The notes: generated by a model not told the origin, from the sequence alone. DNA of 64,000 bases from Alkalimonas delamerensis (GCF_030717955.1 NZ_JAUZVY010000007.1:183371-247370), one strand, 5' to 3'; shown: positions 51,652 to 60,745, numbered from the stretch's first letter. Made by a program: numbers and translations.

Positions 51652-52382
51652 TAGAACAGGCCTGCCAGGGCTCGCACCAGGCCTGCCTGCAGCTCAGGCG
51701 CCGCATCTTCCCATTTCAGGTTGGACTGGTTGGCGTAACTGATGACCCGGCTTTGGTAGCGGCGCTGATCGCTTTGGCGCTGGTAGCTGGAGGTGGTGCT
51801 GCCACTATCGCCCTGCACTAAAATATGCTCAGAGCGCTCGCGCACAGTCCCATCAAAGCGCTCCATAATTTGAATGTCGGTAATGACGCTGTAATAAACA
51901 TCTTCAATCAGGGCATCAAATACCGTGCCTGCTACCGCTCCGGCAATGGCTGCACCGGTGGCGGCACTGCCGGAAGATCCACCGGTGGCTCTGTGCACGG
52001 TATGGCCAAGCACCGCACCGCCAGCCGCACCATAACCCGCATTCATCGCACTGTTCGCAGCGCGGGCATTGGTACGGCCCACTTGCAGCACATTGGCTTG
52101 CAACCAGTAGGTGGCTTGCGATGGACTATCGATCACCCGGTAGCCCCGCTGCTGCAAGGACTGAATAACCATCGGGCGGATATCAAACTCGGGTTTATCC
52201 GAGGTATTGCGGATATCGACAAAAATAGTGCGCTGCTCGGGCTCCACCGGATCCAGAAAGATGGTGGAGCTCATCTGGGTTTGCACATCCAGATTGCGTT
52301 TGGCGACTGAGGTATGAATGGCACCACAGCCACTCAGCGTTAAGGTGATGATGATGGCGGCAAGCCAAAAGCCATGTTTCAT
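51651..52382 (-). CDS. traT: TraT-family outer-membrane lipoprotein
   Basis: 243 residues, the same length as F-plasmid TraT (244). A signal peptide with lipobox LSGC is followed by AIHTSVAKRNLDVQTQMSST, FLDPVEPEQRT, YWLQANVLQV, a Gly-rich hairpin (GYGAAGGAVLGH, GAAIAGAVAGTVFD) and YQSRVISYANQSNLKWEDA, corresponding region by region to TraT. On conjugative plasmids TraT limits entry of related plasmids and helps serum survival. Here it lies in the chromosome between housekeeping genes, with no tra genes nearby, so the function is likely different or residual. First gene of a two-gene traT operon. Confidence 0.92.
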   Translation of the reverse strand: MKHGFWLAAIIITLTLSGCGAIHTSVAKRNLDVQTQMSSTIFLDPVEPEQRTIFVDIRNTSDKPEFDIRPMVIQSLQQRGYRVIDSPSQATYWLQANVLQVGRTNARAANSAMNAGYGAAGGAVLGHTVHRATGGSSGSAATGAAIAGAVAGTVFDALIEDVYYSVITDIQIMERFDGTVRERSEHILVQGDSGSTTSSYQRQSDQRRYQSRVISYANQSNLKWEDAAPELQAGLVRALAGLF

Positions 52383-52489
52383 TTTCGTATCCTGTGGTAA
52401 CCTGAGCTCAACACAACTAAGCTTAGTCTGCTAAGCTTAATGGGAGCTTAATTTTAGTCAAAACTGCAGCTCATCGATAGGAGTTCTGA

Positions 52490-52978
52490 ATGCGTACACA
52501 GTATTGGTTGTTTGCTCTGCCTTTGATTGCGTTGCTGGGGGCTTGTCAACAGGGGCAGGCACGCAGTGAGCGCGTGGCCCCAGAGCCGTTGATAGAGCCG
52601 ATTGATCCTGTTACCAATCCAATTGCTGCGGTCAGAGAGCGGGAGCGACAGATGCGTGAACACCCAGATCTTCGAGCCATGCGTGCAGATATCCTGGCCA
52701 TGATAGGCAAAGCTGAGGCCGACGATGTGAAGCAATGCCGGGTTATTGGCTTTGGACACAAACCCTGCGGTGGTCCGGCAGAATACATTGCTTATTCGAC
52801 CAAAGGCGTCAATGAAACCGTGTTGCAGCAAAAAATTGCCAGTTACAACCGGGCAGCAGAGGCTGAAAATATCCGGTTGGGGCGGATGTCGGATTGTGCC
52901 ATCGTGCCAGAGCCTGCGGTCAGCCTGATCGATGGCCAGTGCCGCATCAGCGGTGCGCACAAGCAAGAAACGATGTAA
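52490..52978 (+). CDS. Hypothetical lipoprotein
   Basis: 162 residues with a lipobox LLGAC (MRTQYWLFALPLIALLGACQQ). The mature part has REREMRQ-like charged helices (RERERQMREHPDLRAMRADIL) and four cysteines after the lipid Cys (KQCRVIGFGHKPCGG, SDCAIVP, GQCRIS), probably forming disulfides. No recognised family. AGGAGT precedes the ATG. The direction matches rsmJ, 61 bp downstream, but is opposite to the traT pair. Confidence 0.75.
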   Translation: MRTQYWLFALPLIALLGACQQGQARSERVAPEPLIEPIDPVTNPIAAVRERERQMREHPDLRAMRADILAMIGKAEADDVKQCRVIGFGHKPCGGPAEYIAYSTKGVNETVLQQKIASYNRAAEAENIRLGRMSDCAIVPEPAVSLIDGQCRISGAHKQETM

Positions 52979-53039
52979 CAAGCTTTGGCACTGAGTGCAG
53001 GTCCGCTTTATACTGTCGCCTTTTACCGGACGGGTTTGA

Positions 53040-53795
53040 ATGCTGTTACTGCCTGAAACCACCCTCAATCAGGATGTCACTGCCTATTTGCAACAGTTGG
53101 CCGGACGCTACGGCATTCCTTTGCAATCCAGGGCAACTGGCTGGCACCTTTATTGGCAGGATGATGCGCTGGTGTTGCGCCATACTGAGCTGCCGAAGCA
53201 AAGCCCGATTCAGGTCAATTTTGCCAGTGGCAGCGCCAGCTACCGTCGTCAACATGGCGGTGGCATGGGCGAGGCCATCGCCAAAGCCGTCGGGCTGAAT
53301 AAAAACCGCGCACTGACGGTGCTGGATGCCACTGCCGGGCTGGGTCGCGATGCTTTTGTGCTGGCGAGCCTGGGAGCTAAGGTAACCATGGTCGAGCGCA
53401 ATCCGCTGGTGGCTGCACTCTTGGCCGATGGCCTGCGCCGGGCCAGCGAGCACCCGGAGTTATCCGCCTGGTTGCCTGAGCGAATGCAGCTGCATTTTTT
53501 GCCAGCTCAACAAGCCTTGAGCACCTTAGCTGCGGTCGATGTGGTCTATCTGGACCCGATGTTCCCGGAGCGGCAGAAGTCTGCACTGGTGAAAAAAGAA
53601 ATGCGCGCTTTTCATGACGTGGTCGGCGAAGACCCGGATGCCGATGAGTTGCTACCCGCTGCACTGGCGCTGGCAACCAAGCGGGTGGTGGTAAAACGTC
53701 CCGGCTATGCGCCTGCCCTGGCAGACACAGCTCCAAGCCATCAGGTCAAAGGCAAAAACAATCGTTTTGATGTGTATGTGAACGCGGCCTTGTAA
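53040..53795 (+). CDS. rsmJ: 16S rRNA (guanine1516-N2)-methyltransferase
   Basis: 251 residues (E. coli RsmJ 250). The SAM-binding motif is VLDATAGLGRDAFVLASLG and the catalytic-loop motif is VVYLDPMFPERQKSALVKKEMR, both near diagnostic. It methylates G1516 in the 30S subunit. In E. coli it neighbours prlC, as it nearly does here. It ends with a conserved NNRFDVYV tail. Confidence 0.97.
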   Translation: MLLLPETTLNQDVTAYLQQLAGRYGIPLQSRATGWHLYWQDDALVLRHTELPKQSPIQVNFASGSASYRRQHGGGMGEAIAKAVGLNKNRALTVLDATAGLGRDAFVLASLGAKVTMVERNPLVAALLADGLRRASEHPELSAWLPERMQLHFLPAQQALSTLAAVDVVYLDPMFPERQKSALVKKEMRAFHDVVGEDPDADELLPAALALATKRVVVKRPGYAPALADTAPSHQVKGKNNRFDVYVNAAL

Positions 53796-53872
53796 CCTCG
53801 GGCCTTTCTGGTCTTAAATGTTTCAACTACACTCAGTTGCAGTTCACTTCTCTTAGCTACAGGAGCTTTGCT

Positions 53873-54346
53873 ATGATCAAACCAGGCGATACCTTACCCG
53901 ACGTAAGCTTTTCTCAACTAACCAGCGATGGCATGAAAAGCCCCACCACAGCCGATGTGTTCAAAGGCAAAAAAGTGGTGCTCTTTGCGGTGCCGGGTGC
54001 CTTTACGCCGACCTGCTCAGAGGCGCACCTGCCAGGCTATATTGCGCTGGCCGATGAAATCAAAGCCAAAGGTGTAGACAGCATTGTCTGCACGGCGATG
54101 AACGATGCCTTTGTGATGGCGGCCTGGGCAGAGACACAAAATGCTGAAGCCATTACCTTTTTAGCCGATGGTGGCGGTGCTTTCCATCAAGCCATTGGCC
54201 TCACCATGGATACCGGTGATTTTGGTGGCGTGCGCTCACAACGCTATGCGATGGTGGTTGAGGATGGCAAAGTGACCTTGTTGAATGTCGAGCCACCCAA
54301 ATCGTTTGAGGTTAGTAAAGCCGAAACCATTTTAGCTGCACTCTAA
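53873..54346 (+). CDS. Peroxiredoxin (Prx5/AhpE-like type)
   Basis: 157 residues. ATG 53873 follows AGGAGC; a frame from 53837 adds 12 residues without support. The peroxidatic Cys48 lies in FAVPGAFTPTCSEAHLPGY, the signature of the Prx5 (glutathione or thioredoxin-dependent) group, and a second Cys follows in IVCTAMND. No glutaredoxin domain is fused. It reduces hydroperoxides in the cytoplasm. It ends in a terminator and is separated from the following glycosyltransferase. Confidence 0.95.
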   Translation: MIKPGDTLPDVSFSQLTSDGMKSPTTADVFKGKKVVLFAVPGAFTPTCSEAHLPGYIALADEIKAKGVDSIVCTAMNDAFVMAAWAETQNAEAITFLADGGGAFHQAIGLTMDTGDFGGVRSQRYAMVVEDGKVTLLNVEPPKSFEVSKAETILAAL

Positions 54347-54360
54347 GTCTGTGACGCGGC

Positions 54361-54389
54361 AAAGGGAAGCAGGGCTGCTTCCCTTTTTT
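54361..54389 (+). terminator. Rho-independent terminator after peroxiredoxin
   Basis: AAAGGGAAGC (54361-54370) pairs with GCTTCCCTTT (54377-54386) around a 6-base loop, followed by T residues; 14 bp after the stop codon. Confidence 0.92.
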
Positions 54390-54445
54390 CATTTCCATGG
54401 CCAAGCTGCTATGATAGCGGCCAAATTCTTGATGGTGACCAACAC

Positions 54446-55198
54446 ATGTCGACAACTGCGCAAACTGTGAATGTTCTTTGTATCAAGTGGGGTAAAAAAT
54501 ATGGCCCCGATTACGTCAATAAGCTCCATGCCATGGTGCAACGTAATTTAACCTTACCTTTTCGCTTCGTTTGCCTGACCGACGATGCCGAGGGCATCGA
54601 CGCCAGTATCGAGGTAAAAGACATCCCTAAAGTTGGTTTTCAGGATTTTGATGAACGCCAGCCCTGGAGCTTTGGTCACGGTTGGCTGAAAGTCACCAGC
54701 TTTGCTGATCCTTTGTACGACTTGAGTGGCCCAACGCTTTTTATTGATCTTGATGTGGTCATTGTTGATAACATCAATTGCTTCTTCGAGCCCGAAGGTG
54801 AGTTCTTTGTGATCAAAGAATGGGACAAGTCCGATGCAACCGGCAATACCTCGGTCTACCGCTACACCATTGGTGCTCACAGCGATTTGATAGAGCTGCT
54901 GAAAAACCACAAAGAGCGCGAACTGGCCAAGGTGCGCAACGAGCAGGAATTTGTCACGCAAAACCTGGCGGCACAAGGCAAGTTGCAGTACTGGCCCGAA
55001 GGCTGGTGTGTCAGCTTTAAGCGCCACTGCCTGCCAAAAGGCATCATGAACTGGTTTAAACCAGCCACCATACCAACCGGTGCAAAAATCGTTGCTTTTC
55101 ATGGCAAGCCCAATCCACCGGATGCCATTGCTGGCATCAGCGGTAAGTGGTACCGCCGGGTATTGCCGGTGCAATGGGTGAAGGAGATGTGGCAATAA
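54446..55198 (+). CDS. Glycosyltransferase-like protein
   Basis: 250 residues, no membrane segment. The opening NVLCIKWGKKYGPDYVNKLHAMVQRN and LPFRFVCLTDD and the acid motif PTLFIDLDVVIVDN are typical of GT-A fold sugar transferases (DxD for metal and nucleotide-sugar). I am unsure of the subfamily; related proteins act on surface polysaccharide or LPS. It is convergent with the GT4 gene and near waaA, which fits an LPS role. Confidence 0.82.
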   Translation: MSTTAQTVNVLCIKWGKKYGPDYVNKLHAMVQRNLTLPFRFVCLTDDAEGIDASIEVKDIPKVGFQDFDERQPWSFGHGWLKVTSFADPLYDLSGPTLFIDLDVVIVDNINCFFEPEGEFFVIKEWDKSDATGNTSVYRYTIGAHSDLIELLKNHKERELAKVRNEQEFVTQNLAAQGKLQYWPEGWCVSFKRHCLPKGIMNWFKPATIPTGAKIVAFHGKPNPPDAIAGISGKWYRRVLPVQWVKEMWQ

Positions 55199-55220
55199 TC
55201 GCCGCCACGGCTACACCTCT

Positions 55221-56237
55221 TTAAAGCTGCCGGCTGGTTATTTGGTGCTGATAAAATGCCAGCACCTCCGCCGCTTTGCTCTGGGGATCAAAGCGCTGCA
55301 TCGGATAGCTGCGCTTTTGCAGATCCTGGCTTTGTTGCCGCAGGGCTTTCGCCAACTGTGCCACATCATCAATGGCGACCAGCTCTGTGTTAAATAATGG
55401 CTGCAGGTAGCTGGCTCCTTCGGAGGCTGTAGCGATGATGGGCAGGCCGGCATGCATGGCCTCCAGAAATACCAGGCCAAAGGGCTCGCTGCGGGCGGCA
55501 CTGACAAAAAAATCAAAACTGGCCAGCCAGTCCTGCGGTGTGCTGCTAAAGCCAGGCATGATAACATTCGGCGCAGCCTTATTGCGCAGCCCTTGCCAGC
55601 TTTTACCATCGCCCACCAGCACCAGGTAGCTATTGGGGATCGCCGCTTGTTGAAATGCCGCCAGCAGCACATCGTGCCCTTTACTGGGCTCGACCCGCCC
55701 CAGACTGCCAATCACCAACGCATCCTCAGGGATTTGATACTCGGCCCGTAAGCGTTGACGCGCATCCGCTGCTGCTGGTTGAGCCGCTGACCAGTTATCC
55801 AGTTGAACACTGTGTTGCCGCAAAGGCTCAGGAATGGCAGCAAGCTGCCACGGGGCGATGGCGATTAATGCATCCAGTTGCTCATGCTGCTGCTTTTTAT
55901 AGTGAATATGCAAAGTGGCCAGACGCAAACAAAGCCCTTTTACACCATGCAAGACCCGGCAGGCCGCACTTAAATGAGCGTGCGCGACATCGGGTTTAAG
56001 TTGCTTCAAAAGCTGGCGGGCCCGGAAGATGGCCAGCCATTTATAGCCGCTGACCAGATGAAGTTTGACCTTGGGTGAGACCCGGTGAGCGATGGCATTG
56101 GGTCTGGGTTCTGCCGCACGTTGATGCAAGATCAGGGTCACCTGATGCTGTTGTTCGGCTTGCAGGTTGGCCAGCTCAACGGCGTAACGCTCGCTGCCAG
56201 CAAAGCTGTGTGTCAAAATAATATGGACTATGTTCAT
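55221..56237 (-). CDS. GT4 glycosyltransferase (LPS core type)
   Basis: 338 residues. The two Rossmann lobes are typical of GT-B family 4: N-terminal THSFAGSERYAVELAN and DVAHAHLSAACRV, and C-terminal IGSLGRVEPSKGHDVLLAAF followed by SEPFGLVFLEAMHAGLPIIAT with the E-x7-E. It probably adds a hexose or heptose to lipid A core. The start is 107 bp from the divergent waaA-kdkA gene, so the region forms a small LPS cluster. Confidence 0.9.
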   Translation of the reverse strand: MNIVHIILTHSFAGSERYAVELANLQAEQQHQVTLILHQRAAEPRPNAIAHRVSPKVKLHLVSGYKWLAIFRARQLLKQLKPDVAHAHLSAACRVLHGVKGLCLRLATLHIHYKKQQHEQLDALIAIAPWQLAAIPEPLRQHSVQLDNWSAAQPAAADARQRLRAEYQIPEDALVIGSLGRVEPSKGHDVLLAAFQQAAIPNSYLVLVGDGKSWQGLRNKAAPNVIMPGFSSTPQDWLASFDFFVSAARSEPFGLVFLEAMHAGLPIIATASEGASYLQPLFNTELVAIDDVAQLAKALRQQSQDLQKRSYPMQRFDPQSKAAEVLAFYQHQITSRQL

Positions 56238-56344
56238 AGGGTTTCGTCGCTAGCAGGGGCGCAGACAGTAGGAGCCCATGGTATACTATTTACCACTTCC
56301 GCTAAAGTCCGGCAGCAAAGTCGGCATAACGAAGGGTATCGCTG

Positions 56345-58363
56345 TTGCTAAGGCACCTGTATTCTTTTTTGCTCTATTTGCTGCTGCCGCTGGTGCTGCT
56401 GTACTTTCTCTGGCGCTCACGTAAAGACCGGGCTTACCGACAGCGCCTGAAGGAACGTTTTGCGCTGGGGTTGCAGCTACAGCAGTTGCAGAAAAACGGC
56501 TTGGTGCTGCATGCCGTTTCAGTTGGGGAAGTGATCGCGGCAGCCCCCTTTATTGAGCAATGGTTGCAGCAGCACCCTGAGCGTCCGCTGACAGTCACTT
56601 GCACCACACCAACGGGCTCGGGCACTATCCAGCAGCGTTTTGGCCAGCGGGTGCAGCACTGCTACCTGCCGCTGGATTACCCCGGGGCAGTGCAGCGACT
56701 TCTAACAGCCCTGCAACCCTGCGGTCTGATGATCATTGAAACCGAGCTGTGGCCTAACCTGCTGCATGGCTGCGCCAAACAGCGGGTACCGGTTGCTGTG
56801 GTCAATGCCCGCTTATCTGCCCGTTCAGCCCGCGGCTACCGCCGTTTTCACTGGCTGACCCGGTTGTTGCTGTGCAACATTGATTTGCTGTTAACGCAGG
56901 ATAGAGCCAGCGGTCGGCGCTTCCGGGCTTTGGGCTATCAGGGCCCCTGGCAGATCAGCGGCAATCTGAAGTATGAGCTGGCCATACCCAACAAAACGGG
57001 CAGCCAGGTGAACCAATTCCGGCCGGCTATGGCCGGGCGTTTGCTCTGGGTGGCAGCCAGTACCCATGCCGGAGAGGATGAGCAGTTGTTGGCGCTGTAC
57101 CCAGAGTTAAAGCAACAATTCCCCGACTTGTTGCTGATGCTGGTTCCACGCCATCCCGAGCGATTTGAAGCCGTGGCTGAGCTGGTGCGCAATGCTGGGC
57201 TAAAACTGTGGCGCCGCAGCAGTGCGGGCTTACCAGAGCCGGATACGGACATTGCACTGGCTGACAGTCTTGGCGAGCTTTTGGCCTGGTATCAGCTGGC
57301 CGACCTGGTGTTTATTGGCGGCAGCCTGATTGAGCGGGGTGGGCACAATCCGCTTGAAGCCATCTGCTTTGCCAGGGCGGTGCAAAGTGGGCCCCATGTG
57401 TTTAATTTTCATACGGTGTACCGACAGCTTCAGCAGCAGCAAGCGGTATCGCTGGTTGCCAACACCACCGAATTGGCAGCCAGTGTCCGGCAGTTATTGG
57501 CGCAGCCTGCAAGGCGCAAGGCGCAAGGCGAGCGGGCGCAGCAGTTTTTTCAGCAGCAACAAGGTGCCAGCCAGCGAACCATGCAGGCAATGGAGGCACT
57601 CCTGACAGGACAAAAGATGACATCACAAACCGAAACCAGAGCCTATTGCCAGCTGCAGCAAGGTGCTGCAACCTTTTGGTACGACCCCGATTTTTTCGAT
57701 GCGGTAGACAGCGCGCATTTTCAGAGCCAGTGGTGGCAGCAGCAAGGGGCGGTGATCGGCAGCTCCGAGGGGCGAAACACTGCCTGGTTTGTGCAGCATC
57801 AGCAACATGCATTGGTGCTTCGGCACTATTACCGTGGCGGTTTGATTGGCAAGCTGCTGCACGATCAGTTCTGGTTGCAGCCGGTCGCCAGTAGCAGAGC
57901 GATGCAGGAATACCAGTTATTGGCCTGGATGCGTCAGCAAGGCCTGGCTGTGCCCAGGCCAGTAGCGGCCAGCTATCAGCGCAGTGGCCTGATTTACCGG
58001 GCCGACTTGCTAATAGAGTTGATCCCAAACAGCAAAGACATTGCGGCCCTCTTGCAGCAGCGCGCTTTAACCGAAGCGGAGTGGCAAGCCGTCGGGGCTG
58101 CCATTGCGCAAATGCACCAGCTTGGGGTCTACCACTCGGATTTAAATTGCCGCAACATCTTGTTGGATGAGGATGGCAAAGTCTGGCTGATTGATTTTGA
58201 TAAGTGCGACCGTCGGGAGAAAGGGGACTGGTGCCAGCAAAACCTGCAGCGGTTGCTGCGCTCCTTAAACAAAGAACAAGGAAAGTTGGCCAGTTTTCAT
58301 TGGCAGCCGGAAGCCTGGCCTTCGTTGCTTGCCGGCTATCAGGAGCAGCAAGGTGCAAACTGA
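56345..58363 (+). CDS. waaA: WaaA-KdkA fusion (Kdo transferase + Kdo kinase)
   Basis: A single 672-residue frame. Residues 1-420 are WaaA: membrane anchor LYSFLLYLLLPLVLLYFLW, HAVSVGEVIAAAP, TCTTPTGSGT, IIETELWPNLL, GGSLIERGGHNPLE. It transfers Kdo to lipid IVA. Residues about 425-672 are KdkA: VLRHYYRGGLIGKLL, catalytic HSDLNCRNILLD and IDFDKCDRR. It phosphorylates Kdo, as in Haemophilus and Vibrio. These are usually separate genes. ATG 57617 (codon 425), preceded by AGGACAAAAG, opens the kinase part, so a second start could make free KdkA. The gene starts with TTG after AAGGG. Confidence 0.92.
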   Translation: MLRHLYSFLLYLLLPLVLLYFLWRSRKDRAYRQRLKERFALGLQLQQLQKNGLVLHAVSVGEVIAAAPFIEQWLQQHPERPLTVTCTTPTGSGTIQQRFGQRVQHCYLPLDYPGAVQRLLTALQPCGLMIIETELWPNLLHGCAKQRVPVAVVNARLSARSARGYRRFHWLTRLLLCNIDLLLTQDRASGRRFRALGYQGPWQISGNLKYELAIPNKTGSQVNQFRPAMAGRLLWVAASTHAGEDEQLLALYPELKQQFPDLLLMLVPRHPERFEAVAELVRNAGLKLWRRSSAGLPEPDTDIALADSLGELLAWYQLADLVFIGGSLIERGGHNPLEAICFARAVQSGPHVFNFHTVYRQLQQQQAVSLVANTTELAASVRQLLAQPARRKAQGERAQQFFQQQQGASQRTMQAMEALLTGQKMTSQTETRAYCQLQQGAATFWYDPDFFDAVDSAHFQSQWWQQQGAVIGSSEGRNTAWFVQHQQHALVLRHYYRGGLIGKLLHDQFWLQPVASSRAMQEYQLLAWMRQQGLAVPRPVAASYQRSGLIYRADLLIELIPNSKDIAALLQQRALTEAEWQAVGAAIAQMHQLGVYHSDLNCRNILLDEDGKVWLIDFDKCDRREKGDWCQQNLQRLLRSLNKEQGKLASFHWQPEAWPSLLAGYQEQQGAN

Positions 58364-59537
58364 TTGGGATGTGATCGTGGTCGGCGCTGGCGCGGCTGGT
58401 TTGTTTTGTGCCATCGAAGCAGGCAAGCGTGGCCGCAGCGTGCTGGTGCTGGATAACGGCAAACGCATTGGTCGGAAAGTTCTGATGTCCGGTGGCGGCC
58501 GTTGCAATTTCACCAATATCTACGCCAGCCCGGAGAATTTTATTTCGGCCAACCCGCATTTTTGCAAGTCGGCGCTAAGTCGCTACACCCAGTGGGATTT
58601 TATTGATTTGGTACAGCGCTACCAAATTCCTTACCACGAAAAAACCCTGGGGCAGTTGTTTTGTGACGATAGCGCCAAAGACATTGTCGCGATGTTGCAG
58701 CAGGAGTGCGATAGTGCGGGCGTGGTAATGGCACTGTCGCAACAGATTATGGCGGTAAGCAACGAAGCGGGTGGTTACCAGCTTCGTACTGCCACCCATC
58801 AGTTGCACTGTCAGAGCCTGGTGGTGGCCAGTGGTGGCCTGAGCTTGCCGAACTTGGGCGCGACCGCCTTTGGCTATCAGCTGGCCGAGCAATTTGGTCT
58901 TAAGGTACTGCCGGTGCGGGCCGGTCTGGTGCCCCTGACCTGGCAACCGAGCGATAAAGCGGTTTTTGAAGAAATCAGCGGCGTTTCCCTACCGGTGACG
59001 GCAGAAGCGAACCACACCCTCTTTGCTGAAGACATGCTGTTTACCCACCGCGGTTTAAGTGGCCCGGCTATTTTGCAAATTTCCAGCTACTGGCAGCCCG
59101 GCGATGAGTTGTTGGTGAATCTGACACCAGGCCAGGACCTGGCTGCATTTTTAACGGCCCAGCAACAGCAGCACCCGGCGCAAGAGCTTAAAACCACATT
59201 GGGGCGGCTATTGCCAAAGCGTCTGGTGGAAAAACTGCTGGCGCTCAACGTAGTACAGAACCAGCCATTAAAAGCACTGAACCCCAAAAGCATTGAGCGC
59301 CTGTGTGACAGTCTGAGCCGTTATGTGTTTAAACCCAATGGCACTGAAGGCTACCGCACTGCCGAAGTCACCCTAGGCGGGGTGGATACCAACGAGCTTT
59401 CCTCCAAAACCATGGCCGCGAAACATCAGCCTGGTTTGTATTTCATTGGTGAAGTAGTCGACGTTACTGGCTGGCTCGGCGGCTACAACTTTCAGTGGGC
59501 CTGGAGTTCGGGCTGGGTCGCCGGGCAGTACTGTTAA
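58353..59537 (+). CDS. HI0933/YhiN-type FAD oxidoreductase
   Basis: A 394-residue flavoprotein; GTG 58353 after AGGAG is chosen, and the first 11 bases overlap the end of waaA-kdkA. FAD-binding motif VIVVGAGAAGLFCAIEAGKRG, then GRKVLMSGGGRCNFTN, which is diagnostic for the HI0933/YhiN family, and GEVVDVTGWLGGYNFQWAWSSGW at the end. The reaction is unknown; relatives are proposed as NAD(P)/FAD oxidoreductases. The overlap suggests co-translation with waaA-kdkA, but a functional link is not evident. Confidence 0.93.
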   Translation: MQTDWDVIVVGAGAAGLFCAIEAGKRGRSVLVLDNGKRIGRKVLMSGGGRCNFTNIYASPENFISANPHFCKSALSRYTQWDFIDLVQRYQIPYHEKTLGQLFCDDSAKDIVAMLQQECDSAGVVMALSQQIMAVSNEAGGYQLRTATHQLHCQSLVVASGGLSLPNLGATAFGYQLAEQFGLKVLPVRAGLVPLTWQPSDKAVFEEISGVSLPVTAEANHTLFAEDMLFTHRGLSGPAILQISSYWQPGDELLVNLTPGQDLAAFLTAQQQQHPAQELKTTLGRLLPKRLVEKLLALNVVQNQPLKALNPKSIERLCDSLSRYVFKPNGTEGYRTAEVTLGGVDTNELSSKTMAAKHQPGLYFIGEVVDVTGWLGGYNFQWAWSSGWVAGQYC

Positions 59538-59542
59538 TGCCG

Positions 59543-59890
59543 TTAGTACTTCAGCTTAAACAACAACTCCATCAGATCCGGCTGCCACAGATCGTTTTTG
59601 CGCACCCGGTTGTTGTTGAGCAGCACCCCTTCACTTTGCAGCAGTTCACGCTGGCGTAAAGCCATCGCTGAGCCAGCTGGGAAAGCGAGGCTACAGTCAC
59701 TGCGTAGCACCCGGTGCCAGGGCACGGCCAGTTCTGGCGGGGCATAGCCCAAAGCTTTGCCGACCAGTCGGGCGCGCCCTGGCAGGCCAGCTAAGTCAGC
59801 AATCTGACCATAACTGGCAACTTTGCCAAGGGGGATTTGCAACACCGTATGCCAGATCCGGGCATAAGATGGGTGGGTGGTCGTCATCAA
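59543..59890 (-). CDS. Alkyltransferase-like protein (ATL, MGMT family)
   Basis: 115 residues with the MGMT DNA-binding fold: VASYGQIADLAGLPGRARLVGKAL (helix-turn-helix and Arg finger) and AVPWHRVLRSDCSLAF. The active-site motif PCHRV of methyltransferases is PWHRV here (Trp58), so it cannot accept alkyl groups. ATL proteins bind O6-alkylguanine and hand lesions to nucleotide excision repair. The size matches YbaZ/Atl1. It converges with the FAD oxidoreductase gene, 5 bp apart. Confidence 0.94.
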   Translation of the reverse strand: MMTTTHPSYARIWHTVLQIPLGKVASYGQIADLAGLPGRARLVGKALGYAPPELAVPWHRVLRSDCSLAFPAGSAMALRQRELLQSEGVLLNNNRVRKNDLWQPDLMELLFKLKY

Positions 59891-59952
59891 AGGTTTCTGT
59901 GTCAGGCTGCTATCTGCTTAGCCTGACACAGGCTAAGGCTAAGTGGCAAGGA

Positions 59953-60558
59953 TTAGGCAATTTGCTGCTCAGTATCCACGTCGGAATAGCAGGCCTGAAA
60001 CAGCACTTTGCGCAAGGCAGCTTGCATCGCTTCGGCAATTGGCAGGCTGCTGCGGCTGAGCTCGTAATCCAGCTGATCCACCAGCTGACGGGCATGGCTC
60101 AGCATCGGGGGCGGATCAGACTCCATCGCGATCAGGGTGTCGGCATAAGCGGCACTGCGATCTTCCTTAATGGTTTTGCAGGTGGATAATGCCGTTTTGC
60201 CATGCTTATCCCGGTAGCCAGCTGCGCCAAAAGTGCGGCACAGCGTTGGCCGCCATGGGTAAATACGGCATTGCCCCTGTTTGCCGTCAAAGGACAAAGG
60301 TTGGTACATCGGGCACTGTGGGCCCGGTGATTCCGCTTCAAGTTGTGCCAGTGTGGATTCGGCCGTGCCCTGATCAAACAGGTGCATTGCCAGCGGCAAC
60401 ATGTCCAGCACCGTGGCCTCAATGGCCGGATGCAGGCAGCAGGCACCACAGCCACTGCGGCACTGCAGGCCACGGGCTTGTTGGTAACTGGCATAGGTGT
60501 CCGCTATTTCGCCATACACAGCCTCAACACGACGCGATAACTCACGCAGTCGTTGCAT
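59953..60558 (-). CDS. YkgJ-type cysteine-cluster protein
   Basis: 201 residues. ATG 60558 follows GGAGTC. The cysteine cluster CRSGCGACCLHP, with downstream CPMYQP, GQCRIYPWRPTLCRTFG, is the zinc/iron-binding signature of the YkgJ family (UPF0153). It is likely to bind a metal or cluster, role unknown. The start faces murB across about 190 bp. Confidence 0.92.
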   Translation of the reverse strand: MQRLRELSRRVEAVYGEIADTYASYQQARGLQCRSGCGACCLHPAIEATVLDMLPLAMHLFDQGTAESTLAQLEAESPGPQCPMYQPLSFDGKQGQCRIYPWRPTLCRTFGAAGYRDKHGKTALSTCKTIKEDRSAAYADTLIAMESDPPPMLSHARQLVDQLDYELSRSSLPIAEAMQAALRKVLFQACYSDVDTEQQIA

Positions 60559-60745
60559 AAAGACTCCGAACGAAAAAAGCAATTACATAGAAACAGGCAG
60601 AGAAGCCAACGGTATGTTGGCGGCGCTATTGTAGGGGCTGACAACAATTTCAGCAATAGGATTTTGCTGCGACAGCTGCCCTTGCATAGTGTTTCAAGGC
60701 ATCTTTGTTTAGAATGGCGGCCATGTGATTCTTGTTGAGCCCTGC

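Noticed and set aside
57402..58559. 385-codon open frame on the - strand across waaA-kdkA and the FAD oxidoreductase
   Set aside because: Antisense to two strongly conserved enzymes; Ala/Pro/Arg-rich composition is typical of shadow frames.
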